Of a stretch of 64,000 bases of DNA, positions 29,409 through 37,881 are shown in pieces. The first letter of the stretch is position 1. Each line of letters begins with the position of its first letter. The notes beneath the pieces are model-generated. The model worked only from the letters and a program-made list of their open reading frames with translations, made no database searches and had not been told where the DNA came from. This stretch comes from Allobosea sp. (GTDB lineage: Bacteria; Pseudomonadota; Alphaproteobacteria; Rhizobiales; Kaistiaceae), in contig JAFKFV010000008.1 in assembly GCA_017307955.1 (NCBI GenBank), positions 186,001-250,000 of the forward strand, read 5' to 3'. Made by a program: the position numbers and the translations under genes.

Positions 29409-30331
29409 CAGTCCAACCTCGTGACGCGCTGGACGCGCAGGACATAGACGAGCGAGACGGCGAGCGAGGCGAACATCACGAGCACGCTGAGCGCCATGCC
29501 ATAGGAGAAATGCAGGTTCTGGAACGCCTCGAGATAGACCTGCACCAGGATCGGCCGTGTCCCGCGCGAGGAACCGGTGAGGATCCAGGCCTCGTCGAAG
29601 AAGTTGAACGCCGCCACCGTCGACTGCGTCATGGCGATGGCGACGCCGCCGCGGATCAGCGGCAGCGTGATGTTGGTGAACATCTTCGGCCGGCTGGCGC
29701 CGTCGATGCGCGCTGCCTCATAGAGATCAGCCGGGATCGACTGCAGAGCGGCGAGGACGATCACCGCCGTCAGCGGCAGCATGCGCCAGACATGCACCAG
29801 CGACACGGCGAACAGCGCCACGGTGCGGTCGTTGAACCAGACATATTTCTCGAAATCGAGCCCGGCGGCGACGAGCAGGCCGTTGAGGAGGCCGAAGGCC
29901 GGGTTGTAGATCCACTGCCAGACCACGGCGTTGACGACGCCGGGCAGGGCCCAGGGAAGGATGACGGCCGCCAGCACGAAACGGCGCCAGCGGCCGGCCT
30001 GGTTGATGAGCAGGGCGGCGCCGATCCCTCCGGCGGTCTCGAGCACGACGCAGATCACCACATAGATGAAGGTGTTGCGCCACGCTTCGTTGACGATCGG
30101 GTCCTTCAGGAGGTCCTGGTAGTGCTGCAGCCCGATGAAGGGCGTGCCGGCCTGCATCGGATTGACCCGGTGCAGGCTGTCCCACAGCGTCGAGGCGACG
30201 GGGAACAGCACCAGCGCGACCATCGCGATGACGATGGGGGCGGCGAGGAGCAGCCCGAGAAGAGCATCGGCGGTGCCGTCGATGCCCTTCTCGCGGGAGC
30301 GCCGTGCCGGAAGGACGGCGCTGAGGCTCAC
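29408..30331 (-). CDS. carbohydrate ABC transporter permease, MalF type
   Basis: The 307-residue product has an N-terminal helix from about residue 22 and the EAA loop EAARIDGASRPKMFTNITL. I chose the GTG at 30331, which overlaps the TGA of the substrate-binding protein gene as GTGA; the frame is open further upstream but that part is a shadow of the binding-protein gene. It forms the membrane channel with the MalG-type permease. Confidence 0.92.
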   Translation of the reverse strand: MSLSAVLPARRSREKGIDGTADALLGLLLAAPIVIAMVALVLFPVASTLWDSLHRVNPMQAGTPFIGLQHYQDLLKDPIVNEAWRNTFIYVVICVVLETAGGIGAALLINQAGRWRRFVLAAVILPWALPGVVNAVVWQWIYNPAFGLLNGLLVAAGLDFEKYVWFNDRTVALFAVSLVHVWRMLPLTAVIVLAALQSIPADLYEAARIDGASRPKMFTNITLPLIRGGVAIAMTQSTVAAFNFFDEAWILTGSSRGTRPILVQVYLEAFQNLHFSYGMALSVLVMFASLAVSLVYVLRVQRVTRLD

Positions 30332-31584
30332 TGCTGCTGCGCCTTGGCGGTTTCGTCGGCGATCGACTTCATCGCGTCGGCGACGCTGATCTCGCCCTTG
30401 GCGGCCTGGTTGATCGCATTGTTCACCGCGCTGGAGAACTGCGGATACCAGGTGGGCGTGCCCTGCTTGAACAGCGGACCGACCGTGCCGGCCTGCTCGA
30501 TCACGACGTCGCCGTCGAGGATCTTGCCCTGCTTGTTCAATTCCTCGAAGGCCGAGGTGCGCGTGGCGAGGAGGCCCTGCTCGGCGGCGAGCTTGATCTG
30601 CTCGTCCTTGGAGGTCATCCACTTCACGAAGGCGAGCGCGGCTTCCTTCTTCTCGGAAGCGGCCGGAATGCCGAGCGCCTCGGGCAGGCCGTAGCTGACG
30701 GTCTTGCCGCTTTCGGTCGGCACGAGGCCGAGCGTCGTCGAGCCGGCGATCTTGGACTTGGTCTTGTCCTCGAAGGCCCCGACCCAGCCCGGACCGACGC
30801 CGAGGTCGAAGGTGACCTTGCCGTCCATGAACATCTGGTGGACGTCGGAATCCTTGAGACCCGTCGAGGCCGGATCGATGAGGCCGGCCTTCAGCATGTC
30901 GACATAGAACTGCAGCGCCTTGTAGCCGCCGGAATCGGGGCTCGTGAACAGCGGCTTCCAGTCCTTGTCGAAGAGATCGCCGCCAAAGGCGAAGGTCATC
31001 AGGTACCAGAGCGTCGAGGTGCCTTCCGAGGGCGAGAGCGGCACGCCGAGCGGATATTCGGCGATGCCCTTCTCCTTGATCAGCTTGGCGTCGGCGATGA
31101 GCTCGTCGATCGTCGTCGGCATCTTGGTGATGCCCGCCTTGGCGAGATGGTCCTTGTTGGCGATCAGGATGCGGAAATCGTTGGCATAGGGCACGCCGAG
31201 CAGCTTGCCGTCGACCGTGAAGATCGAGGCGGTCGGCATGTCCTTGATCGACTCCGCGTCGATGAGCGGCGTCAGGTCCTCGTACCAGCCGGCGGCGCCG
31301 AACTGGCCGGTCCACGACCAGTCGAACTCCGTCACGTCGGCCGGCGGCGTACCGGCAATGAGGCCGGTGATGAGCTTGGGACGGATATCGTCCCAGGACA
31401 GCATCTGGAGATCGACCTTGATGCCGGTCTCCTTCTCGAAATCCGAGGCGATGTTGGGCGACTGGCCCGAGGGCAGCAGCACGGTGATGCTCTGCCCGGC
31501 AAGGGGCTTGGCGTCATCGGCGAGGGCAGGCATAGCGAGGGCGAGCGCCGCGAGGGCGACGGTCGTTCGAAGCAGCTTGTTCAT
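30328..31584 (-). CDS. sugar ABC transporter substrate-binding protein, amino-sugar-type cluster
   Basis: The 418-residue product starts with a signal peptide (MNKLLRTTVALAALALAMPALA, cleaved near residue 22) and matches the extracellular solute-binding protein family 1 (MalE/UgpB-like). It captures the sugar in the periplasm. The ATG at 31584 overlaps the kinase stop as TGATG; a GTG one codon earlier is possible. Ligand is unknown; the kinase and SIS neighbours suggest an amino sugar or an Amadori-type compound. Confidence 0.94.
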   Translation of the reverse strand: MNKLLRTTVALAALALAMPALADDAKPLAGQSITVLLPSGQSPNIASDFEKETGIKVDLQMLSWDDIRPKLITGLIAGTPPADVTEFDWSWTGQFGAAGWYEDLTPLIDAESIKDMPTASIFTVDGKLLGVPYANDFRILIANKDHLAKAGITKMPTTIDELIADAKLIKEKGIAEYPLGVPLSPSEGTSTLWYLMTFAFGGDLFDKDWKPLFTSPDSGGYKALQFYVDMLKAGLIDPASTGLKDSDVHQMFMDGKVTFDLGVGPGWVGAFEDKTKSKIAGSTTLGLVPTESGKTVSYGLPEALGIPAASEKKEAALAFVKWMTSKDEQIKLAAEQGLLATRTSAFEELNKQGKILDGDVVIEQAGTVGPLFKQGTPTWYPQFSSAVNNAINQAAKGEISVADAMKSIADETAKAQQQ

Positions 31585-32585
31585 CACTGATCATCCCGTC
31601 TTGGTGAAGGTGTGCGGCCGTTCCTCGCGTGGATCGCATTGTTCTCGATCGAGGCGGCCAACCGCCCGATCCATGCTTCGTCCACGGGCCAGTCGAGGTC
31701 TCGAGCGGCACCCAGGAGGGCGCCACCGATGGGAGGGAGCCTTGGCGGCAGCGGCTCCGAGCCGATGCGGGCCGCGGTCCGCTCGCGGAGCAGGCGGCTG
31801 GCGAATGTGCCGCCGGCCGTGCTCCAGGGAAGGGCGGGATCGCCGATCCGCCGCCGCGCTGCCTCCACATGGGTGGCGAGATGGGCGGCGGCGCTGTCGA
31901 GAATGGCGAGTGCCGTCGGCTCGCCGCGTTCGGCGAGCGTGTCGACGAGGCGGGCGAGGGCGGCGATCTCGGAGCGGGCATGCTCGACCGAGGCGCGCCA
32001 GGCGATGAGGCCGTCCTGCGGCGAGGCGGGATCGAGGCCGAGATGGGCGATGAAGGCGGCGAGGAAATCCGGCGCGTCGATGCGGCCGTCCATGGCGCGG
32101 CTGGCGCAGGCGATCGCCGTGATGCCGATCCAGTGTGCGCTGCCCTCGTCGCCGATGGCCTCGCCGAAGCCGCCGACGCGCAGCGAATGGCCGGCGGCGT
32201 CGCGCGCCCAGGCCATGGAGCCGGTGCCGGAGAGGATCAGCACGCCGGGGCCGCCGGCGAAGGCACCGATATGCGCGGCCTCGACATCGTTGACGACCCG
32301 CTGCGGCCTTTCGCCGAAGAAATCGGCGATCGCCCGCTCCTGCTCGGCGGAGAGCGGCGGCAATTCGCCATAGGCCGGCAGGCCCGCCACCACGGCGCCG
32401 ATCTCGGGCAGCCGCTCGCGGTATGGCGCGAGCATCGCATCGAGCGCGCCGCGCCAGTCGGGCCGGTCCATCGGATTGATGCCGGAGCCGCCGCTGGTGG
32501 CGACGACCGTGCCGTCGCGATCCGCGAGCGCGATCAACGTCTTGGAACCGCCGCCATCGATGCCGAGCACCAGCGAGCCCGTCAT
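31584..32585 (-). CDS. BadF/BadG/NagK-type sugar kinase
   Basis: The 333-residue product belongs to the BadF/BadG/BcrA ATPase group, which includes N-acetylglucosamine kinases. It shows the phosphate-1 motif LGIDGGGSKTLIAL at residue 6, the LSGTGSMAWA motif, and GGFGEAIGDEGSAHWIG. It would phosphorylate the imported sugar in the cytosol before the SIS enzyme acts. The start overlaps the stop of the DeoR-family gene by ATGA. Confidence 0.9.
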   Translation of the reverse strand: MTGSLVLGIDGGGSKTLIALADRDGTVVATSGGSGINPMDRPDWRGALDAMLAPYRERLPEIGAVVAGLPAYGELPPLSAEQERAIADFFGERPQRVVNDVEAAHIGAFAGGPGVLILSGTGSMAWARDAAGHSLRVGGFGEAIGDEGSAHWIGITAIACASRAMDGRIDAPDFLAAFIAHLGLDPASPQDGLIAWRASVEHARSEIAALARLVDTLAERGEPTALAILDSAAAHLATHVEAARRRIGDPALPWSTAGGTFASRLLRERTAARIGSEPLPPRLPPIGGALLGAARDLDWPVDEAWIGRLAASIENNAIHARNGRTPSPRRDDQ

Positions 32586-33382
32586 GCCGCGTCCCCCGCC
32601 GGTTCGGCGATGATCGCCTCGACGCCGAGCTCGACGAGCCGGCGGCGCCATTCGGCGGAGAGTCCCCCATCGGTCACCACGCGGCCGGCGCTCGCCAGCG
32701 GCGCCACCTTCCACGTGGAAAGCGTGCCGTATTTCGAGGAATCGGCGACGACATAGCGCTCGGCGGCGCGAGTCAGCATATGGGCGTTGAGCGACGCCTC
32801 GGCGGCGTCGATGCTGTAGATCGCCGCGTCGGGGCCGATGGCGCTGGCGCCGAGAAAGAGCTGGTCGAGCCAGATGCCGTCCAGCATCGCCTCGGCGAGC
32901 GGGCCGACCAGCGAGGCGTTCTCGCTGCGAAGCTGGCCGCCCAGCATCACGACCTGCAGCTTCGGCACGTCGATGAGTTCCTGCGCGACCGCGAGGCCGT
33001 TGGTGAAGACGCGCAGCGGCAGCGGGTTGACCTTGAGCAGCCGCGCCAGCTGCAAGACCGTCGTGCCGGCATCGAGAAACACGCTGCCATGCGGCTTCAG
33101 CGCCGCGTAGCAGGCCGCGGCCAGCGCGCGCTTCGCCGCGAGATTCTGCTTGGCGCGCTGCTGGAAGGCGACCTCGACGCTGGAGCCCTCGGCGATCCGC
33201 GCGCCGCCATGGACGCGGTCGATCGCGCCCTCGTCCTCGAGCACCTGCAGGTCGCGGCGGATGGTGGCGAGCGAGGCGCCGACCGCGTCGGCGATCGCCT
33301 GGATCGTCGAGGGGCCGTTCGCGTAGAGATGGCTGCGGATCGCGTCGAGCCGCCCCACCTTCATGCCGCCGCCATGCGCCAT
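32582..33382 (-). CDS. DeoR-family transcriptional regulator of the importer operon
   Basis: The 266-residue product has the DeoR winged helix (TIQAIADAVGASLATIRRDLQVLEDEGAIDRVHGGA) and a C-terminal sensor with DAGTTVLQLA and FTNGLAVAQ. A second ATG at 33364 (MKVGRLDAIRS) is an equally plausible start, since family similarity begins there. It is the first gene of the operon for kinase, importer and SIS enzyme and probably represses its own promoter, where an inverted repeat is present at 33459-33478. Confidence 0.92.
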   Translation of the reverse strand: MAHGGGMKVGRLDAIRSHLYANGPSTIQAIADAVGASLATIRRDLQVLEDEGAIDRVHGGARIAEGSSVEVAFQQRAKQNLAAKRALAAACYAALKPHGSVFLDAGTTVLQLARLLKVNPLPLRVFTNGLAVAQELIDVPKLQVVMLGGQLRSENASLVGPLAEAMLDGIWLDQLFLGASAIGPDAAIYSIDAAEASLNAHMLTRAAERYVVADSSKYGTLSTWKVAPLASAGRVVTDGGLSAEWRRRLVELGVEAIIAEPAGDAA

Positions 33383-33409
33383 CCGTGCCGCCGCTGTCGA
33401 GAAAGTGCC

Positions 33410-33478
33410 CCGGCAAAATGCCGGAACCGCTCAATCAATCCATAGCGGATGATCGCAGTCAATCAGCTTTCTGATCGA
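33410..33478 (-). promoter_or_regulatory. leader and candidate operator of the DeoR-kinase-importer operon
   Basis: TCAATCAG (33459-33466), CTTT, CTGATCGA (33471-33478) form an inverted repeat with 7 of 8 pairs matching, a plausible operator. It overlaps a minus-strand TTGACT box (33462-33457) that could be a -35 element; the matching -10, ATTGAT, is weak. Nearer to the gene, CCGGCA (33410-33415), AAA, TGCCGG (33419-33424) form a small perfect palindrome in the leader. Confidence 0.5.
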
Positions 33479-33497
33479 AATTGACGTTTTGGTGTCG

Positions 33498-34994
33498 TCA
33501 CTGCGGCAGCGGGCCGGCGGTCGGGCGGTCGATGCGGACGATGTAATAGTCGGCGATGGTGACGCCGCGGAAGCGGCGCGGCACGACGGCGATGCGTTCG
33601 GCGCTGCCGAAGAGACCGGCGAGTTCCTGTTCGATCGGGTCGCGCGTCACGACGATGCCGGGGCCGACAAACGCGTCGCCGTCATGGCCGAGAAAGTCGT
33701 AGCGCTGGCTCTCATTGGCCTGCACGACCGGCACATCGGGCAGCAGCCAGGCGAGCTCGGCATTCAGCTGGTAGTCATAGGTCAGGATATAGCGGGCGCC
33801 GGTCTCGCGGCGGATGGTGTCCACCACCTCGCCGAGGCCTTCCCAGCCGCGCGTCAGCCGGAGGATCGGGTCGCGGCTCCCCAGCAGCGTCACCGGCACG
33901 ACCAGCGCATAGATGAAGGCGAAGCCGAGAAAGCCGAGCGCGACGGGAACCGTCGCGCGCCGGAGCCTCGAGAAGCGGCTGCCGGTATCGGCTGGAACGA
34001 GCGTCAGCGCCGCCGCCGCTGCGACCGCCAGCGCCGGATAGAGGAAGCCCGGCCAGTTGCCCTCGACCCGGCTTCGCAGCGCATGGAACAGGAAATAGGC
34101 CGTCGGCACCAGGACGAGCGCCAGCACCAGCCGCATCGCGCCATTCGCCTGCCAGGCCGTGCGGAAGCGCGGCAGGAGGCCGAGAACGGCGAAGAGGAAG
34201 ACGAGCGGCGTCGCGAGGCCGATCTGCGCGCCGAAGAATTCGACAAGATATTGCGGCTGGAACTGCCACGCCTCGGTCGTCCGCCCGCCCTGCTTCATCA
34301 CCGTCGCCCAGCCATTGAGCGCGTTCCAGATGAGGTTCGGCGAAAAGACGATGAGCGCGGCGAGGAGCGCCGCCCAGGGCCAGGGCGAGAGCAGCCGTCG
34401 CCGCCATCCCGGGACGAGCAGCACCGCGATGCCGAAGCCGGCCGCGCCGAGCGCTGCCGAGTATTTCGAGAGCAGCGCCAGGCCGGTCGCGACGCCGACC
34501 GCGAGCCACCAGAACGGGCGCTCGTCGTCGAGCAGCCGCGCGGCGGCATAGAGCATCGCGGCGGAGAAGAGGATCAGCGGCGCATCCGGCGTCGCCACCG
34601 CGAGGCCGAAGAAGCCGAGCAGCGTCAGGTTGAAGAGAACCGCGGCCAGCGCCCCGGCGCGGGGGTCGGCGACGAGGTGCCTTGCCGCCCGCCAGATGAA
34701 GAACGTCGCGGGGAGGGCCGAGAGCACCGGAAACAGGCGGACGCCGAGCGCCGTGTCGCCGAGCAGCATGGTGCCCGGCCGGATGAACCAGGCGATCATC
34801 GGCGGATGATCGAAATAGCCGGCCGAAAGCCGGGTCGACCACAGCGCGTAATAGGCTTCGTCGGGAACGAGCGGCACCAGCGCGGCGAGGAGCAGCCGCG
34901 CGAGGATCGTCAGCGCGATGAGCCCGAGCGCGATCGGCAGCCGCTCGAGCGGCGCGAGGGCAGGGCGGCCTGCTGCCGGCGCGCCCTCCGTCAC
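33498..34994 (-). CDS. ArnT-like GT39/GT83-family glycosyltransferase, integral membrane
   Basis: The 498-residue product has about ten predicted transmembrane segments and fits the PMT/ArnT-like group: LVPDEAYYALWS near residue 42 holds the catalytic-type Asp-Glu, and YFDHPPMIAWFIRPG the following loop. Such enzymes transfer a sugar from a polyprenyl-phosphate donor to an envelope acceptor. The GTG at 34994 overlaps the stop of the GT2 gene as GTGA, so I use it instead of an upstream start inside that gene. It probably uses a donor made by the neighbour. Confidence 0.9.
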   Translation of the reverse strand: MTEGAPAAGRPALAPLERLPIALGLIALTILARLLLAALVPLVPDEAYYALWSTRLSAGYFDHPPMIAWFIRPGTMLLGDTALGVRLFPVLSALPATFFIWRAARHLVADPRAGALAAVLFNLTLLGFFGLAVATPDAPLILFSAAMLYAAARLLDDERPFWWLAVGVATGLALLSKYSAALGAAGFGIAVLLVPGWRRRLLSPWPWAALLAALIVFSPNLIWNALNGWATVMKQGGRTTEAWQFQPQYLVEFFGAQIGLATPLVFLFAVLGLLPRFRTAWQANGAMRLVLALVLVPTAYFLFHALRSRVEGNWPGFLYPALAVAAAAALTLVPADTGSRFSRLRRATVPVALGFLGFAFIYALVVPVTLLGSRDPILRLTRGWEGLGEVVDTIRRETGARYILTYDYQLNAELAWLLPDVPVVQANESQRYDFLGHDGDAFVGPGIVVTRDPIEQELAGLFGSAERIAVVPRRFRGVTIADYYIVRIDRPTAGPLPQ

Positions 34995-36100
34995 GGGCGC
35001 GTCCTCCAGACGAGCGTGGTGCTGGAAAGATAGTTCCAGACCGCGCCGACCACGGAGCCCGCGAGGCCCGCCACCCACCAGCGGTCGGTCTCGATGAACA
35101 CCCAGCTGCCGACGCCGATATTGGCGAAGGCGCCGAAGCCGCACACGACATAGAAGGTGAGAAGGCCCGGGATCAGCCGCCAGCCGGAGAGGCGGCGGTC
35201 GCGATAGGTCAGCGCGTTGTTCATGAAGAAGTTGAAGGTCATGGCGATGACGGTCGCCAGCGTCTGCGCCGTCGTGAAGGGCGAGCCGGCGCCGAGCGCG
35301 AGGCGCAGCGCGGCGAGATGCACGACGAGGCCGAGCCCGCCGACCGCCGCGAAGGAGACGAAGCGCATCGAGATCGCGCCGCCGGTCGCCTTGGAGAGCA
35401 GCAGGCCGAGGAAATCGACCATCACGCGGTTGTCGAGCTTGCTGGCGCCGCTCGTCCTGACGCCGAAGGAATAGGGCACCTCGGCGACCGTGAGCCCCGG
35501 CGGCACGCTGGCGAGGATGTCGAGCAGGATCTTGAAGCCCTGCGTCGAGAGCTTCGGCGCGACGGATTCGACAACCGACCGGCGCAGCATGAAGAAGCCG
35601 CTCATCGGATCGCTGGACGGCACCTTGAGCAGCAGCCGCGCCGCCATGGTGGCGGCCCGGCTCATGGCGCCGCGCGCGGCATCGAAGGAGGAGGCGTCGC
35701 CGCCGCCGGCATAGCGGGTCGCGACGACGATGTCGGCACCGCCGTCGATCCGCGCCAGCATGGCGGGGAGCACCGTCTCGTCATGCTGCAGGTCGGCGTC
35801 GATCACCGCGACGACGGGCGCCTGCGCCGCCAGCATGCCCTCGATGCAGGCGCCGGCGAGGCCGCGGCGGCCGATGCGGCGGATGCAGCGGATGCGCGGA
35901 TCGCCGCTTGCCAGCGCCCGCACCGCCTCGGCCGTGCCGTCGGGGGAATCGTCGTCGACGAAGATGGCTTCCCAGCGCCGGCCCGCGAGCGCCGCGGCGA
36001 GCCGGCCGGCGAGGACCGCGACATTGCCGCGCTCGTTGAAGGTGGGCACCACGACCGTGAGCTCGGGCGCGCCGCCACCGTCCACCGGCCGTTCATCCAT
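34991..36100 (-). CDS. polyprenyl-phosphate glycosyltransferase (GT2) fused to a GtrA-like membrane domain
   Basis: The 369-residue product has an N-terminal GT2 domain of the DPM1/ArnC type: LTVVVPTFNERGNV, EAIFVDDDSPDGTAE and AVIDADLQHDE with the catalytic DxD-like aspartates. From about residue 245 it carries four predicted helices of the GtrA family, SFAAVGGLGLVVHLAALR. It probably loads a sugar on polyprenyl phosphate and helps move it across the membrane for the overlapping ArnT-like transferase. The sugar and acceptor are unknown. Confidence 0.92.
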   Translation of the reverse strand: MDERPVDGGGAPELTVVVPTFNERGNVAVLAGRLAAALAGRRWEAIFVDDDSPDGTAEAVRALASGDPRIRCIRRIGRRGLAGACIEGMLAAQAPVVAVIDADLQHDETVLPAMLARIDGGADIVVATRYAGGGDASSFDAARGAMSRAATMAARLLLKVPSSDPMSGFFMLRRSVVESVAPKLSTQGFKILLDILASVPPGLTVAEVPYSFGVRTSGASKLDNRVMVDFLGLLLSKATGGAISMRFVSFAAVGGLGLVVHLAALRLALGAGSPFTTAQTLATVIAMTFNFFMNNALTYRDRRLSGWRLIPGLLTFYVVCGFGAFANIGVGSWVFIETDRWWVAGLAGSVVGAVWNYLSSTTLVWRTRP

Positions 36101-36190
36101 CGAGCGCCTCGGCCCTTCGCTTCCGCGTGGGCGAAAGGCCCGCGCGCGGGTTCCGATACAGGCAGCGGGCGCGCGAGTAAAGCTGCGCGG

Positions 36191-36565
36191 TCAGCCGGCG
36201 GCGCGCTGCATCGCCGCGATCATCGGCGCCGGCAGGAAGCCGAAATAGACATCGATCGAGCGGATGCGGCCCTCGGTGTCGAAGCGGAAGCACTCGGCAT
36301 TGCGAAAGGTGCCGCCCGGCTTGTCGGCGGTCTCGTAGAGCACGACCACCTCGTCCTCGCCGGCATGGACGCGCAGCGCGGCGAAGCGGAAGCTTCCCGA
36401 AAAGGGCCAGCAGCGCTCGAACCAGGCCGCGCGGTCGATAGCGTCGTCGAACGGGCTGGTGAAGGCGAAGTCCGGCGCGAGCAGCGCTTCTATCGCGGCG
36501 CGGTCGGCGGTCTGGAAGGCCGCGAAATAGGCCTGAGCGATAGCGGCGGGGTCGAAAGCGGTCAT
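36191..36565 (-). CDS. NTF2-like/SnoaL-type small protein
   Basis: The 124-residue product fits the SnoaL-like/NTF2 fold: AIAQAYFAAFQTADRAAIEALLAPDFAFTSPF at the N-terminus and FRFDTEGRIRSIDVYFG near the C-terminus. Members bind or isomerise small molecules, but the substrate here is unknown. Its start overlaps the SRPBCC gene stop by ATGA. It closes the ArsR-SRPBCC-NTF2 operon. Confidence 0.85.
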   Translation of the reverse strand: MTAFDPAAIAQAYFAAFQTADRAAIEALLAPDFAFTSPFDDAIDRAAWFERCWPFSGSFRFAALRVHAGEDEVVVLYETADKPGGTFRNAECFRFDTEGRIRSIDVYFGFLPAPMIAAMQRAAG

Positions 36566-37083
36566 GGCGTCGGGTCCTTCTCCAGCGAGGCTGCGAGCTG
36601 TTCCATGAGGGCGCGGGTGCCATGCTCGCGGCTGGCGGCATCGTCATGGCCGTCGAGGAAGGCGCCCTGCTCGGTGAGCTTCAGCCGCGTGCCGCGCCTG
36701 TCGGCAAAGAGCTCGATGGTGGCGAGCGAAACCGAGATCCGCCGCTCGCCAAGATGCATCTCGTAGCTGTAGACGATGCGCTCGTCCGGAACGATGTCCT
36801 GGTAGACGGCGCGGAAGATGTGCATCGGGCCGCCCTTCGGGCCGGTGCGGCTGGTCTCGATGCCGCCGATGCGGAAGTCGGAGGTCCGCTCCGGCGGTCC
36901 CCATTCCGGCGGCCCGAAGAACCAGAGATCCTTCAGCGCCGGATCGGCGAAGGCGGCGAAGACGCGGGCCGGCCGCGCATCGAAGGCTCGGGTGATGGTG
37001 AAGCTGGCATGCACCACGGAGCGGGGCGGCCGCGCCCCTCCGCCGGCAAGGACGGTTCTTTCATCGTCGATTACAGCAGTCAT
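36562..37083 (-). CDS. SRPBCC (AHSA1-like) family protein
   Basis: The 173-residue product is a START-like SRPBCC domain of the AHSA1 type: TITRAFDARPARVFAAFADPALKDLWF starts the fold, and TRLKLTEQGAFLDG lies near the C-terminus. ATG 37083 overlaps the ArsR stop as TGATG, supporting this start over an upstream one in the ArsR gene. Paired ArsR-SRPBCC genes are very common; a ligand-binding or stress-related role is likely but unproven. Confidence 0.9.
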   Translation of the reverse strand: MTAVIDDERTVLAGGGARPPRSVVHASFTITRAFDARPARVFAAFADPALKDLWFFGPPEWGPPERTSDFRIGGIETSRTGPKGGPMHIFRAVYQDIVPDERIVYSYEMHLGERRISVSLATIELFADRRGTRLKLTEQGAFLDGHDDAASREHGTRALMEQLAASLEKDPTP

Positions 37084-37433
37084 CAGTCCTCCTCCTTGTC
37101 CGATGCGGGCTGCGTCGCGGCGAGCAGTGCGTCCAGCCGGTCGAGCCGCTGATCCCACAGCGCGCGCCGCTCCGCGATCCACCGTTCCGCCTCGCTGAGG
37201 ACGGTGGTGTCGAGCGTGCAGGTGCGGACGCGGCCGGTCTTCTCTGACCGCACCAGCCCGCTCGCCTCGAGCAGCTTCAGGTGCTGCACGATCGCCGGCA
37301 GCGACATCGCGAAGGGTTCGGCCAGTTCGCTGACGCTGGCACTGCCTCGTGCGAGGCGCTCCACGAGCGCCCGCCGCGTAGGGTCGGCGAGCGCCTGATA
37401 GGTCCGGTCGAGGTCACCCGAATACTTAAGCAT
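37083..37433 (-). CDS. ArsR-family transcriptional repressor
   Basis: The 116-residue product has the ArsR winged helix (QALADPTRRALVERLARGSASVSEL, then MSLPAIVQHLKLLEASGLV). It lacks the Cys-Val-Cys metal motif, as usual for members paired with SRPBCC genes. The ATG at 37433 is inside a perfect inverted repeat (37422-37445), so the repressor probably binds over its own start. It heads the three-gene operon. Confidence 0.94.
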   Translation of the reverse strand: MLKYSGDLDRTYQALADPTRRALVERLARGSASVSELAEPFAMSLPAIVQHLKLLEASGLVRSEKTGRVRTCTLDTTVLSEAERWIAERRALWDQRLDRLDALLAATQPASDKEED

Positions 37434-37445
37434 GTGGTTAAGTAT
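37422..37445. promoter_or_regulatory. palindromic operator over the ArsR-gene start
   Basis: ATACTTAA at 37422-37429 and TTAAGTAT at 37438-37445 are perfect 8-base inverted arms separated by 8 bases, and the ArsR start codon at 37433-37431 lies between them. Such arms, AT-rich within a GC-rich genome, fit an ArsR-type autoregulatory operator. Confidence 0.8.
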
Positions 37446-37554
37446 CGGTGCGGGCGCCGGTGAGTCAAGGGGCGACGGATTGAAAGCCGTTCGTCGGATC
37501 GCTAGCTCTGGCGTGAGGATGCCGCGCGGCGGCGCCGCCGAGGAGGGATGACGG

Positions 37555-37878
37555 ATGACTGCCGGAATGCTCGAAGATCTCGATCCCGCGGCGATCGCGG
37601 CCGGCCTCGCCGAGGACCGCATCCTGCTCGTCGATGTGCGCGAGCCGGCCGAGTTCGAAAGCGGCCATATCGAAGGCGCGGTGTCGTTCCCGCTCTCGAC
37701 CTTCGATCCCGCCGCGCTTCCCGATCCCGAAGGCCGGACGATCGTCTTCCAGTGCGCCGGCGGCGTCCGTTCGGCGCGCGCCGCCGAAGCGGCGGTGGCG
37801 GCCGGCGTCGATGGCGGCCGTCATCTCGCCGGCGGCATCAAGGCCTGGGTCGCCGACGGCCGGCCGGTCGTCCGCTGA
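37555..37878 (+). CDS. single-domain rhodanese-like protein
   Basis: The 107-residue product is one rhodanese domain: LLVDVREPAEFESGHIEGAVSFPLS opens the fold, and the active-site cysteine is at residue 67 in VFQCAGGVRSARA. It likely carries persulfide sulfur. A strong ribosome-binding site (AGGAGGG at 37541-37547) precedes ATG 37555. It is divergent from the ArsR operon and ends 4 bases before the convergent GntR-family gene. Confidence 0.92.
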   Translation: MTAGMLEDLDPAAIAAGLAEDRILLVDVREPAEFESGHIEGAVSFPLSTFDPAALPDPEGRTIVFQCAGGVRSARAAEAAVAAGVDGGRHLAGGIKAWVADGRPVVR

Positions 37879-37881
37879 CGT

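Noticed and set aside
29408..31315. 635-codon frame joining MalF-type permease to upstream sequence
   Set aside because: Only the last 307 codons are the permease; the rest is a shadow of the binding-protein gene, and a GTG overlapping its stop gives a proper start.
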